The notes beneath the pieces are model-generated. The model was not told where the DNA came from, did not search any database, and saw only the letters and a program-made list of their open reading frames with translations. Position numbers and translations under genes: made by a program. Shown here piece after piece: positions 1 to 8,127 of a stretch of 64,000 nt of DNA; position 1 is the first letter of the stretch; each line of letters opens with the position of its first letter. Origin of the DNA: Herbidospora yilanensis (lineage in GTDB: Bacteria > Actinomycetota > Actinomycetes > Streptosporangiales > Streptosporangiaceae); the NCBI RefSeq assembly GCF_001570565.1, contig NZ_BBXE01000014.1, positions 310,001 to 374,000 on the forward strand. The letters are read 5' to 3'.

Positions 1-814
1 CGTATTCGGAGAGCTTCCACCCCTTCTTCACGCACATCTCGCGAAGGTGGACGTTGTGCTCCTTCGACCCGGTGAAGTAGATGAGCGCGGCCCCCCACGA
101 CTCCTGCGGCACCAGCCGCAGGTCGACCTGGAGCCCCCGGTCGGTGCGAACCGACGTCTTCTTGTCGCCCCGCGCGATGACCTCGGTGACATAGGGCTGC
201 CCGGCGAACCGCTCCATCAGCTCCGGCGAGCCCACGGCCAGGATGTCGATGTCGCCGACCGTGTCGCGCATGCGCCGGAGCGACCCGGCGAAGGTCATCT
301 GCTCGGCGTCGAGCGAGGCCATGACCCGGTCGGCCAGCTCGGCCGCGACGCCCAGGTGCACGCGGGTCTCGGCCATCTGCGCGATGCCCTTGAGGATGTT
401 CTCCTCGGTCTTCGGCCCGAACCCCTTCAGCCCCTTGAGCCGCCCCTCGCCGATCGCCGCCGCCAGGGCGTCGGGGGAGTCGATCCCGAGCTCCTGGAAC
501 AGGAACAGCGCCTTCTTCGGCCCGAGGGTCGGGATCCTCGTCAGTCTCCGCACGCCGTCGGGCACCTTCGACCGCAGGTCGTCGAGCTGGCGGAAGCTGC
601 CCCGTTCGAGGAACTCCTCCATCTTCTTCGCGATCGCCTCGCCGACGCCCGGGATCTGGCGGACCGGGATCTCGCGCAGGTCGTCGGGGTAACCGGCGAT
701 CGACTTGGCCGCCTTCTGGTAGCTGCGCACGCGGAAGGCGTCGCCGCCGTTCAGCGCGAACAGTTCGGCGTACTCTTCCAGGGCCGCAGCGGCCTCGTCA
801 TTCGCCCGTGCCAT
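1..814 (-). CDS. polX: PolX-type DNA polymerase/3'-5' exonuclease, N-terminal part
   Basis: Family-X DNA polymerase acting in gap-filling repair; bacterial PolX proteins usually add a C-terminal PHP exonuclease. The 271 visible residues cover the N-terminal helix-hairpin-helix region (the segment IPGVGEAIAKKMEEFLERG near residues 55-75 and a second at TLGPKKALFLFQELG). The nucleotidyltransferase active-site block is seen at GSLRRMRDTVGDIDIL, with paired Asp metal ligands and a third Asp in LQVDLRLVP. The 3' end runs off the left edge, so presence of the PHP domain cannot be judged. The start ATG at 814 lies 5 bp after the stop of the upstream ligase gene, so the two are probably co-transcribed. 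Family assignment is secure. Confidence 0.9.
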   Translation of the reverse strand, partial: MARANDEAAAALEEYAELFALNGGDAFRVRSYQKAAKSIAGYPDDLREIPVRQIPGVGEAIAKKMEEFLERGSFRQLDDLRSKVPDGVRRLTRIPTLGPKKALFLFQELGIDSPDALAAAIGEGRLKGLKGFGPKTEENILKGIAQMAETRVHLGVAAELADRVMASLDAEQMTFAGSLRRMRDTVGDIDILAVGSPELMERFAGQPYVTEVIARGDKKTSVRTDRGLQVDLRLVPQESWGAALIYFTGSKEHNVHLREMCVKKGWKLSEY

Positions 815-819
815 GTCGA

Positions 820-2154
820 TCAGCGTACATAGCGGTGCTTCACGCCGGGCGGGAAGTCTCCGGGGTCGGCGTAGGGCCGCAGCGTGATCAGCGGGAGCTG
901 CTTCCGCTCCGGCACGTAATGGGTGAACTCGCTGTTCAGCCGCCTGAGATGGGTGACGATCCGGGCCGCGACCTCCTCGGCCAGGTCGTCGGACGGATCC
1001 TGGCCGGGAGCCAGTTCGACGGTGACGTGCAGCCCGTCGGCGCCCTCCGGGGCCGCCAGCACGAACTTGCCCGTCACCGCCCGGTTGACCTCGGGCTGCT
1101 CCAGGCCCACCGAGATGTTCTCGGCGTAGACGTTGGCGCCGTAGAAGGACACGGCGAAGCGGCTGCGGCCGAAGACGTAGACGAACGGCAACTCCGGCCC
1201 CTGCTGCGCCGGCTCGAAGCCGATCCGGTCGAGCATCTCGCGATAGGGGATCAGGCCGCCCTCGTCGGCGATGTGGTAGCGGATCAGCGGGATGCCGTTG
1301 TCGCCGCTGAACAGCAGGGTGCCGCCCGACTCCTCGAAGTAGCGGACAGCCGGGTCGTACTGGACGAGGGTCGGCAGCCGGTCGGCCCCGAAGATCTCCC
1401 TGGCCTTGTCGGGCCGGGCCGCCAGATGCCGCCTGATCTCGATGGACAGCGGCGTCTCGTTGCCCAGGACGCCGGCGTCGGCGGTGCCGTACAGGGACGC
1501 GAACGACCGGACCGGGTCGGCGATCCCGGCCCGCTCGGCGACCAGCGTGCGCCACTCCTCGGAGAAGACCTCACCCGCGGTCACGATCTTGATGTGGTAC
1601 GACGCCCAGGGCAGGTCGAGGGTGTCGATGACGTCCTTGACGAAGGGCGGATAGCCGAACAGGACCGTCTGCTCGGCCAGCGGGGCGAGTTGCGGCAGGA
1701 CCCGGGCGATCTCCGCCGGGTTGTTGCCCGGGGCGACGACGGTGATCGGATAGCCGCGGTCCTGGAGGTGCCTGACGCAGGCGAGGGTGAACAGCCCGCC
1801 CACCCAGGTGCCGAGGGAGAAACAGACGACCGCCAGCGTCGGCCTGCGGCCGAAACCATCCATGACCTGGGCGAACCGGTCGGCGATGACCTTCTCGTCG
1901 TCGGCGGTCCGCGCCCAGAACGACGGCTCGCCGGTCGACCCGGAGGAGACGGCGATCATGCCTCTCAGGACGCCGTCGCGGCAGAGGTCGTTGAGCGGAT
2001 GGCGCCGGGTGTAGTTGTCCTTCGTCGTGAAGGGCAGCGTCGCGAAGTCCGCCTCGGTCCTGATGGAGGCGGCGTCGACGCCGTGCTCCCGGAGGAACGC
2101 GGCATAGGCCGGGACGGTGGCCGCGACACGCTGGAACAACTCGATGGGCGCCAT
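820..2154 (-). CDS. PaaK-like phenylacetate-CoA ligase family protein
   Basis: A 444-aa adenylate-forming enzyme of the PaaK type, which activates a carboxylate as acyl-AMP and normally transfers it to CoA. The phosphate-binding loop is SSGSTGEPSFW near residue 70. The A5-like motif is SLYGTADAGVLG, the adenylate-binding Asp is in GDNGIPLIRYHIADEGG, and a PaaK-type C-terminal subdomain follows FVYVFGRSRFAVSFYGANVY. Length matches PaaK (about 430 aa) rather than long acyl-CoA synthetases. Substrate cannot be read from sequence; no phenylacetate-degradation genes lie nearby, so a role in aryl-acid activation is only inferred. It is upstream of polX with a 5-bp gap. Confidence 0.82.
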   Translation of the reverse strand: MAPIELFQRVAATVPAYAAFLREHGVDAASIRTEADFATLPFTTKDNYTRRHPLNDLCRDGVLRGMIAVSSGSTGEPSFWARTADDEKVIADRFAQVMDGFGRRPTLAVVCFSLGTWVGGLFTLACVRHLQDRGYPITVVAPGNNPAEIARVLPQLAPLAEQTVLFGYPPFVKDVIDTLDLPWASYHIKIVTAGEVFSEEWRTLVAERAGIADPVRSFASLYGTADAGVLGNETPLSIEIRRHLAARPDKAREIFGADRLPTLVQYDPAVRYFEESGGTLLFSGDNGIPLIRYHIADEGGLIPYREMLDRIGFEPAQQGPELPFVYVFGRSRFAVSFYGANVYAENISVGLEQPEVNRAVTGKFVLAAPEGADGLHVTVELAPGQDPSDDLAEEVAARIVTHLRRLNSEFTHYVPERKQLPLITLRPYADPGDFPPGVKHRYVR

Positions 2155-2177
2155 GGCCGCGACTGTATCGTCCGGAT

Positions 2178-2390
2178 ATGGGGGTTCGAGGGGTCGTACG
2201 GGAGTGGCACGCCGACGAGGGCTGGGGAGTCGTCGACTCCCCGGAGACCCCCGGCGGCTGCTGGACCCACTTCAGCCACATCCAGGCCGAGGGCTACCGC
2301 GTGCTGACCGCCGGCCAGCCGGTGGACCTGGAATGGGAGGCGCCCGGCCAGGACGGCTATCCGTACCGCGCGGTGTCCGTGACGGCCTGA
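2178..2390 (+). CDS. Cold-shock-domain-like small protein
   Basis: A 70-aa protein with the layout of a cold-shock domain: a first strand GVVREW, an RNP1-like segment DEGWGVVDSPE, an RNP2-like CWTHFSHIQ and a closing strand LEWEAPGQDGYPYRAVSVTA. RNP1 departs from the canonical KGFGFI (two aromatic positions are Trp and Val), so nucleic-acid binding may be altered; actinomycetes carry several such divergent single-domain Csp proteins. The gene is divergent from the PaaK-like gene with only 23 bp between the start codons, so their promoters must overlap the neighbouring coding starts. Confidence 0.8.
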   Translation: MGVRGVVREWHADEGWGVVDSPETPGGCWTHFSHIQAEGYRVLTAGQPVDLEWEAPGQDGYPYRAVSVTA

Positions 2391-2397
2391 CCCCGCT

Positions 2398-2557
2398 TCA
2401 GAAGTGGGCGGACCTGGGCTGGTAGGGCTCCTGAAGGGCGGCCAGCTCCTTGTCCGACAGGTCGAGCCCGACGGCGGCCAGGGCGTCGCCGATGTGCCCG
2501 TCCTTGGTCGCGCCGATGATGGGCGCGACCATGCCGGGCTGGTGGAGCAGCCAGGCC
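2398..2557 (-). pseudogene. 3'-terminal remnant of an aldo/keto reductase
   Basis: Only the last ~53 codons of an AKR are present, starting at EAWLLHQPGMVAPIIGATKD and ending in a proper C-terminus with stop at 2398. The upstream sequence (2558 onward) has no AKR similarity, so the catalytic barrel is missing. The remnant is paralogous to the end of the split AKR at 3831-4246, sharing a perfect 60-bp block. It most likely marks a recombination or insertion scar in a second AKR gene. Confidence 0.75.
2498..2557. repeat. 60-bp perfect direct repeat, copy 1
   Basis: Identical over 60 bp to 3931-3990 in the same orientation. It encodes the conserved C-terminal AKR segment around WLLHQPGMVAPIIGATKDG. 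Identity stops abruptly at the upstream edge (2557/2558) where AKR coding similarity also stops. The two copies flank the toxin-antitoxin pair. Confidence 0.9.
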
Positions 2558-2695
2558 TCCGGCGGTAGGTAGAGCACGTCTCCCGCGAGCGGCCGAACGC
2601 AAGAGCCGAGCAATCGACTGGCCAGTAAGTCGAGCGAATGGAACAGACGTTTGCAATGATGGCCGAGACGGATCGGCTCAGGGGAGGTGAAGCAG

Positions 2696-3346
2696 GTGTC
2701 TTACAGCCCGAAGCTAGCGGCGGCGTTGTCAGGTGCCACGCTTCAGCAACTCGCTCACTGGCGTAGGGCCACCAGCAGGGGCGCCGTGCTGGTGCCGGAG
2801 ATCTCCGCCATCAGGCCGGTTCTCTACTCGTTCCGCGATCTGGTCGCTCTGCGAGCCTGTGTAAAACTCCGGAACGACACGTCCCTCCAGAAGATCCGGC
2901 GTGCACTGGACACGCTGCGGGACGATCTAGGGGAACGCGAACATCTGTCGGCGTACCAGTTCGTGGCCGATGAATCGACGATCTACCTAGTAGAACCGGA
3001 GCGGGCCACCGATTTGGTTCGCAACAAGACCAATCTTGTCATTTATCAGATGGTGGACGTCCTAAAGCCGTTCTACCGGGATGGGCGGCACATCCCCGAC
3101 CTCCTCCGTCCGCGTGAACATGTGGCCGTCGATCCGGCGGTCAGAGGCGGAATCCCCGTGATCGAGGGCACTCGCGTCCCCTACGACGATGTCGCTGCCT
3201 TGCTGCGAGACGGTGTGTCGGCCGAGGGGATTTCCGACTACTACCCCAGCGTTTCGGCGACGGCCGCGCGAGACGCAGGAGACTTCGCTGATTACGTAGA
3301 CAGCTACGAACCACTCAAGGAGCAGCGTGAGGCTGCTGCTGGATGA
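2696..3346 (+). CDS. DUF433-family antitoxin with N-terminal MerR-like helix-turn-helix
   Basis: Predicted antitoxin/DNA-binding half of a DUF433-DUF5615 type toxin-antitoxin pair. Residues 1-60 resemble a MerR-like winged helix (SPKLAAALSGATLQQLAHW). The C-terminal third carries the DUF433 signature: VDPAVRGGIPVIEGTRVPYDDVA, here broken into VDPAVRGGIPVIEGTR and the following VPYDDVAALLRDG, then EGISDYYPSVSATAARDAGDFADYV. Start chosen at GTG 2696, 8 nt after GGGGAGG; GTG 2687 is in frame but overlaps that site. It overlaps the next gene by 20 bp. Antitoxins of this kind usually autoregulate; no operator was identified. Confidence 0.82.
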   Translation: MSYSPKLAAALSGATLQQLAHWRRATSRGAVLVPEISAIRPVLYSFRDLVALRACVKLRNDTSLQKIRRALDTLRDDLGEREHLSAYQFVADESTIYLVEPERATDLVRNKTNLVIYQMVDVLKPFYRDGRHIPDLLRPREHVAVDPAVRGGIPVIEGTRVPYDDVAALLRDGVSAEGISDYYPSVSATAARDAGDFADYVDSYEPLKEQREAAAG

Positions 3347-3794
3347 GAATGTCCCCCGTCCTCTGCACCGGGTACTGACCACCTTCATCCAGGGGCACGA
3401 AATTGTGCACCTGCTAGATATGCTCGGCTGGTCGGGAACTCGGGATGAGATGCTCTATCTCCGTGCTGCGGCAGAGGGGTTCCACGTCATACTCACCAAT
3501 GACGGCCGGCAGATGGAGCGTCCGCGTGAGGTGGCCGCCATCGCCGCATCGCGACTCCACCGGATCGAGTACCCCCACAAACATTCCGGTCTCATCGGCA
3601 TGGGCATTGCGATCGCCACGGTAGCCGCAGCCCTCCCCGCCGCCTTGGCGCTACTCGAAACCGTGGACCGCCAGCAGTTGATCACCTTGAGAGCTGTCGA
3701 TCCGACCGCATCGGCTCGTTTACGGGTGGTCGATCCATCGAGTGTTCCGCCGAAGCATTGGCCGGACGCATCGCAGCCCTCAGCGGACTGCTGA
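3327..3794 (+). CDS. PIN-like (DUF5615-type) toxin of the DUF433 pair
   Basis: A 155-aa protein that opens with the typical PIN-like acidic motif RLLLDENVP, followed by HEIVHLLDMLGWSGTRDEML and VILTNDGRQMERP. Those acidic residues (D in LDEN, D/E near residue 35 and the TND motif) are the expected metal ligands of a PIN-type nuclease. The family (DUF5615) is regularly paired with DUF433 antitoxins, which matches the upstream gene. GTG start at 3327 follows GGAG with 5-nt spacing. The Pro/Ser-rich C-terminal 40 residues are not part of the conserved fold. Nuclease activity is inferred from family. Confidence 0.78.
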   Translation: MRLLLDENVPRPLHRVLTTFIQGHEIVHLLDMLGWSGTRDEMLYLRAAAEGFHVILTNDGRQMERPREVAAIAASRLHRIEYPHKHSGLIGMGIAIATVAAALPAALALLETVDRQQLITLRAVDPTASARLRVVDPSSVPPKHWPDASQPSADC

Positions 3795-3930
3795 TGCGTC
3801 GGCAGCGTCGCTGATTCCCGACGAAGCTGGTTAGAGGGAGATTTCGCGCGGCTGATAGGGCTTGGTCAGCGCCTTCAACTCCTCCTTCGACAACTCAAGG
3901 TCCACCGCTGCAACCGCGTCGGGGACGTGG

Positions 3931-3990
3931 CCGTCCTTGGTCGCGCCGATGATGGGCGCGACCATGCCGGGCTGGTGGAGCAGCCAGGCC
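3931..3990. repeat. 60-bp perfect direct repeat, copy 2
   Basis: Identical to 2498-2557, inside the 3' half of the split AKR. Such identity over 60 bp between otherwise diverged AKR 3' ends points to recent duplication or gene conversion. It provides homology for loss or gain of the intervening toxin-antitoxin segment. Confidence 0.9.
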
Positions 3991-4238
3991 AGTGCGAGCG
4001 TCGCGGGGGCGACACCTCTTTCGCCGGCGAGTTCGGCCACCTTCGCCAGGACGTCTCCGTCTCCCGGTCCGCCGTACAGGAAGCGCTGGCGGTCGCCGTC
4101 GCCCTCTTGGCGGGTGGTGTGCTGCTCCTGCCCGGCACGGGCCAGCAGGCCCCTCGCCAGCGGGGACCACGGGATGAGGCCCACGCCCTGGTCGGCGCAG
4201 AGCGGGATCATCTCGCGCTCCTCCTCGCGGTAGAGGAG

Positions 4239-4246
4239 GTTGTAGT
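4239..4246. other. attL core GTTGTAGT of the integrated element
   Basis: Left copy of the 8-bp core shared by both element boundaries. To its left the sequence is AKR coding DNA (next codons LLYREEE); to its right is element DNA leading directly into the integrase gene. Boundary inferred from frame continuity of the split AKR. Confidence 0.85.
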
Positions 4247-4260
4247 TGTGCAACTCATGC

Positions 4261-5814
4261 ATGATGAGACGTATGCAGAAGCTTCCGGTAGCGCTGACCA
4301 GCGGGACGATCCCCGTCGTGTCCTACGCTCGCGCCTCCGCCGACCTTCGGCGGGATGAGCACAGCGTGGAGGACCAGCACCGCATTAACCACGAGACGGC
4401 CAGGCGGAACGGCTGGGTAGTGGTGGCGGAGTTCACCGACAACGACAAGTCGGCCGCCAAGATGGACGTGGTCCGCGATGACTTCGAGCTTCTGTTGAAG
4501 GTCCTCAAGGCCGGCAGGCTCTCGGACGGCACGACGGTTTCCGGCCTGGTCGTCGTTGCCGATGACCGACTAGTGCGGCGTCCCGGTGACTATGAACGGG
4601 TTGTGGACGCCTTCACGCACCGCGACGGACGGGTGTACGCCGACAAGCGGCAGATCAAGGACCTGTACAGCGAAGACGTGGAGAGCATGGGCCTGTTCGG
4701 GGCGGTGATCTCCAAGATGGAGGTCCGCAAGATGCAGCGCCGGATGCGGACGTCTCACCAGTCGCGGGCACAGCGCGGCGTACCGAGTGGCGGGCCTCGA
4801 CCGTTCGGGTGGAAGGACGACCGGCGCACTCTCGACCCGGCTGAGGCCGACCTGGTGCGCAAGGCGGCACGGGACTTCATCGGTGGCCGGTCTGTGTATT
4901 CGATCGTCATGGAGTGGCAGCGCCTCGGCGTGAAGACCAGCCTCGGCAACGACTGGATCTCGCGGTCCCTCAAGGTGGTGCTGACCAACCCGCGTCTGTG
5001 CGGGTGGCGGGAGATCGGCGGGGAACTCGTCCGTGGTCCTGATGGCAACCCGGTGGAAGGCGTCTGGGAGACGATCATCTCTCCGGAGGAGTGGCAGACC
5101 ATTCGCGACATGTTCGACGGGCGAAAGGGGCACTTCGTCCGCCGGAACGGCGAACTTGGACCGGCTCACTCGCCGGACTATCGGGACGCGCGTTATCTGC
5201 TGGTCGGCATTCTGCGGTGCGGGAAGACGGGGCCGGACGGCGTTCTGTGTAACACCAAGCTGCGGGTGACCGGGCAGACGGACGTCAGGCAGCATGCGTA
5301 CGCCTGCCCGTCCAAGTCGGAGGGCGGCTGCGGGGGTGTCTCGCGGCGGGGCGACCTCGTGGACGAGTTCATCTCTGAGGCGCTCCTGGCGAGTCTGGAA
5401 GACAAGGAGATGGCTCGGCGACAGGGAGTCCGGCCTCAGGAGTGGGCAGGCGCGAAAGAACTGAACGACGCGCAAGAGCGTCTGAAGGCGCTCTCTGTTC
5501 AGTGGAATTCCGGCGGCATGTCCAATGACCTGTTCTTCCAATTGGCCGGGGACCTGGAGAAGACGATCGCGCGTCTTCGTGGCGAGTCGAAGAAGCACAC
5601 GGCGACGGTGGAGAGGGATGCGGCCCGGCAGGTCATCGACGTGGAGGACTTCCGTCGACGCTGGTATCTGCCGGAGGAGGAAGGCGGTATGCCGCTGTCC
5701 ACGAAGCGTGCCTATCTGCGCGAGGCGTTTCGAGCGGTGATCGTTTATCCGGGAATCAAGGGGAGCAAGGTGTTCAATCCTGACCTACTGGACCCCATTT
5801 GGTCTGAAGGCTGA
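4261..5814 (+). CDS. int: Large serine recombinase (site-specific integrase)
   Basis: About 517-aa serine integrase that would catalyse attP x attB recombination. The N-terminal resolvase domain begins VVSYARASADLRRDEHSVED, with the catalytic Ser in YARAS and Arg residues at LVVVADDRLVRRPGDY. The recombinase domain follows (RAQRGVPSGGPRPFGWK), then a zinc-ribbon with Cys residues in ILRCGKTG, CNTKL, YACP and GGCGG, and a coiled-coil-like C-terminus. An ATG pair at 4261/4264 is the likely start region (ATG 4273 also possible); an in-frame TTG at 4246 overlaps the att core. The gene starts 15 bp from attL, the usual place for an integrase. Confidence 0.93.
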   Translation: MMRRMQKLPVALTSGTIPVVSYARASADLRRDEHSVEDQHRINHETARRNGWVVVAEFTDNDKSAAKMDVVRDDFELLLKVLKAGRLSDGTTVSGLVVVADDRLVRRPGDYERVVDAFTHRDGRVYADKRQIKDLYSEDVESMGLFGAVISKMEVRKMQRRMRTSHQSRAQRGVPSGGPRPFGWKDDRRTLDPAEADLVRKAARDFIGGRSVYSIVMEWQRLGVKTSLGNDWISRSLKVVLTNPRLCGWREIGGELVRGPDGNPVEGVWETIISPEEWQTIRDMFDGRKGHFVRRNGELGPAHSPDYRDARYLLVGILRCGKTGPDGVLCNTKLRVTGQTDVRQHAYACPSKSEGGCGGVSRRGDLVDEFISEALLASLEDKEMARRQGVRPQEWAGAKELNDAQERLKALSVQWNSGGMSNDLFFQLAGDLEKTIARLRGESKKHTATVERDAARQVIDVEDFRRRWYLPEEEGGMPLSTKRAYLREAFRAVIVYPGIKGSKVFNPDLLDPIWSEG

Positions 5815-6202
5815 ATCACATTCGGGAACTGTCGGTGTGGCCTGGTAGTTGTAGATGGCACGGAGACACGCGAGTGGCTCTCAGGCAACACGAGTCGCAT
5901 GCCAGGGTGGCGCCTGGCGCGGGGTAGCTCCCCAGCGGTTTGTTCGACCGCGAATCGCTGACCTAAGCCAACAAACAAAAATAAAAGATGAGGCTGGGGT
6001 GGGCTCTCGGCCGCCGGGTGGCGCCAGTGGAGAACGTTTCCACGTCAAATAGCCAATACATGATTGCCTCCAAATAACTCTCGATGAAGCGACTCGTCGG
6101 GGCTTGTCGTCAGCGCGGGCACTGCTGCGCGCGGCGACGGCTCCACCTGTGAGCTTGCTTTCTGGCGTGCCTCCACTCCTTCGAGAGTTAGGAGGTCACC
6201 GC
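5815..6202. other. Non-coding region between integrase and Rep operon
   Basis: No convincing gene. Two notable pieces are present: an A-rich patch at 5971-5990 (acaaacaaaaataaaagatg), unusual in this GC-rich DNA, and an imperfect palindrome GTGGAGAACGTTTCCAC at 6027-6043. Given the position before rep they are candidates for a promoter, an operator or part of an origin. No excisionase-like HTH frame was found here. Confidence 0.45.
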
Positions 6203-6379
6203 TTGACTTTGCGCCCTGCAACCTCAGCTCGTGAGTGGGGCAGGAAGAAAGCCGCCGAACGCCCCCGGTGGTCAGATCAGAAGTGGCAGCGAATCGGCTG
6301 CATCCTCGGTGTCGAGATCAGTGGCGACGTTGACGAACCTGCATCCCCGTCTGCCGGCGGGGAGGCGATGGCCTCATGA
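6203..6379 (+). CDS. Small protein encoded directly upstream of the Rep initiator
   Basis: A 58-aa basic protein starting at TTG 6203, seven bases after a perfect AGGAGG. It contains RPRWSDQKWQRIGCILGVEI, a pattern of Trp/Arg residues that I associate with small proteins placed before repSA-type genes in actinobacterial integrative elements. Function is not known to me. Its stop overlaps the Rep start by 4 bp (ATGA), so the two are translationally coupled. The start is well supported by the Shine-Dalgarno site but has no ATG. Confidence 0.65.
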   Translation: MTLRPATSAREWGRKKAAERPRWSDQKWQRIGCILGVEISGDVDEPASPSAGGEAMAS

Positions 6380-7827
6380 CCAGTCCGTTCACTGCCGACA
6401 TGTACGCCGTTGCCGAACGGGCGGCGCTGCCGGACTTTCCGCGCTGGCGGCAGATGGTCAAGGCCACTGGTGGGTGTGCCCAACCGATCCGGCTGCATGG
6501 TGAGCGGTACGTGGCCGACGCGCGTACCGGTGAGATCGTCGAGACGTATCGGACGGCTGACGAGCCCACCGGCTACCTGCTGACCGCGTGTGGGAACCGG
6601 CGGGCCTCCCGGTGTCCGGCCTGCTCAGAGGTGTACCGGGATGACACCTTCCACCTGATCATCTCCGGGTTGCAGGGAGGCAAGGGCGTACCGGAGGAAG
6701 TCAGCGGGCATCCCCGCGTGTTCGCCACCTTCACCGCTCCGTCCTTCGGGCCGGTGCACTCCCGACGTGATCGGGCGGGCAAGGCTATGTCGTGCCGTCC
6801 TCGGCGCGGCGATCCCCTTTGTGTGCACGGGCGGCCAGAAGGGTGCCGAGTGCGTCACAGCGAGGATGACACTCGGCTGGGGCAGCCCATCTGCCCGGAC
6901 TGCTTCGACTACTCGGGCGCGGTCCTGTGGAACGCCCATGCCGGGGAACTGTGGCGGTGTTTCACGCGGGACGTGCTGACCACGCTTGCGCATCAGCGCG
7001 GAGTTTCCCGAGCCGAACTGCGGCGGAACCTACGGGTGTCCTACGCCAAGGTTGCCGAATACCAGACGCGCGGCCTGGTGCACTTCCATGCCGTGATCCG
7101 GGTCGACGGCCCGGATGGTCCCGGTGATCCTCCACCGACCTGGGCGACCGTTCCACTGCTGGATGAGGCGATCAGGCGAACTGCCGAACGGGTGAAGGTG
7201 ACCGCCTCGACAGGAGTACGGGGAGACGAGGGGCGTCGTGTCGTCCTCCGCTGGGGTCGGCAACTCGACGTGCAGCCTGTCTACCTCGGTGCGGAGCTGG
7301 GCGGCATGACAGACGGTCGGGTGGCGGCCTACATCGCCAAGTACGCGACCAAAGGCGCAGAGTCTGCCGGGACCGTCGATCGCCGGGTGAGGCGGCCCGA
7401 ACAGATCGAGAACCTCAAGGTGAGTGAGCACGCTCGGAGGATGATCTACACCTGCTGGGCGCTATCGATGATGCCGGGTTTCGAGCACCTGCAACTCAAA
7501 CAGTGGGCGCACATGCTCGGCTTCCGGGGCCACTTCTCGACCAAGTCACGCCAGTACTCGACGACCCTGGGTGCTCTTCGCCAGGTCCGCGCCGACTACC
7601 GGGCGTCGATGGCTCGGGCGTCCTTGGGGCTGGTGGATGACGACCGGGAGACGGTGACCATGTCTCAGTGGCGGTACGCGGGAAGCGGTCACGGCAAGGG
7701 CGAACACTTCTGGGCTGAGATCGCTCGGCAACAGGTGTCGACGGCTCGACGCATCAAGCGAGAGAACGAACGGCGGGAGTGGCGGGCCGGCGAAGCCCCC
7801 TATCCTGGCCAAACTTCTTCCCACTGA
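6376..7827 (+). CDS. RepSA-like rolling-circle replication initiator
   Basis: A 483-aa replication initiator of the pSAM2 RepSA type, expected to nick one strand of the excised circle and start rolling-circle replication. Visible motifs are a Cys-rich segment ACGNRRASRCPACSEVYRD (putative zinc site), a second Cys cluster (CVHGRPEGCRVRH and PICPDC), the HUH-like metal motif GLVHFHAVIRVDG, and a catalytic Tyr motif AAYIAKYATKGAES. The C-terminus is basic. Family and motif order agree with other AICE initiators. It overlaps the upstream small gene by 4 bp. Confidence 0.9.
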   Translation: MTSPFTADMYAVAERAALPDFPRWRQMVKATGGCAQPIRLHGERYVADARTGEIVETYRTADEPTGYLLTACGNRRASRCPACSEVYRDDTFHLIISGLQGGKGVPEEVSGHPRVFATFTAPSFGPVHSRRDRAGKAMSCRPRRGDPLCVHGRPEGCRVRHSEDDTRLGQPICPDCFDYSGAVLWNAHAGELWRCFTRDVLTTLAHQRGVSRAELRRNLRVSYAKVAEYQTRGLVHFHAVIRVDGPDGPGDPPPTWATVPLLDEAIRRTAERVKVTASTGVRGDEGRRVVLRWGRQLDVQPVYLGAELGGMTDGRVAAYIAKYATKGAESAGTVDRRVRRPEQIENLKVSEHARRMIYTCWALSMMPGFEHLQLKQWAHMLGFRGHFSTKSRQYSTTLGALRQVRADYRASMARASLGLVDDDRETVTMSQWRYAGSGHGKGEHFWAEIARQQVSTARRIKRENERREWRAGEAPYPGQTSSH

Positions 7828-7853
7828 CACATGGATCACCGGTAAAATACCCC

Positions 7854-8102
7854 ATGCGCTTTCAAATTGAAGTCGACTACGACATCGTTCTAATGTTTGA
7901 GCCGACCGCGCGGGAGTATTCACTCCGCGCTGGCGAGATAATCACGGTTGAATGGTTCGACGGGACCGAACAAGGTATGGTTCGACTGACTGAAGGAGTT
8001 ATAGAAGTCAGCGCCACGGTGGGCGGATATACGCGCGCTTGGGATTCGCAAGGAGTCGAAATATACGTCGGGCCGGAGTCGGGAGATGAGTCCCGTATTT
8101 AG
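7854..8102 (+). CDS. Small hypothetical protein of the element
   Basis: An 82-aa acidic protein (MRFQIEVDYDIVLMFE...) with alternating beta-strand-like segments and no recognisable domain. The ATG at 7854 lacks a strong ribosome-binding site. Base composition is lower in GC than rep, suggesting separate origin. It lies 26 bp after rep on the same strand and is convergent with the XRE-TPR regulator. I do not recognise the family. Confidence 0.5.
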   Translation: MRFQIEVDYDIVLMFEPTAREYSLRAGEIITVEWFDGTEQGMVRLTEGVIEVSATVGGYTRAWDSQGVEIYVGPESGDESRI

Positions 8103-8127
8103 CTGACAGAGCCGGCGCACCACGGTC

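Larger units (their letters stand above)
3831..4246 (-). pseudogene. 3' half of the aldo/keto reductase split by the integrated element
   Basis: The host-derived part begins at the core GTTGTAGT (4239-4246) and continues in frame as LLYREEEREMIPLCADQGVG, GLIPWSPLARGLLA and the NADP-binding end PIIGATKDGHVPDAVAAVDL to the stop at 3831. It lacks the first 189 codons, including the catalytic Asp, Tyr, Lys and His. Those codons are found intact at 13671-14237. Joining the halves at the core gives a continuous 324-codon AKR plus stop, so this is an insertional inactivation and not decay. Confidence 0.92.

Noticed and set aside
4200-4260. tRNA-type attachment site for the element
   Set aside because: No tRNA-like cloverleaf or GGTTCGAATC arm is present at either boundary; the target is an AKR coding sequence and the integrase is of the serine type.
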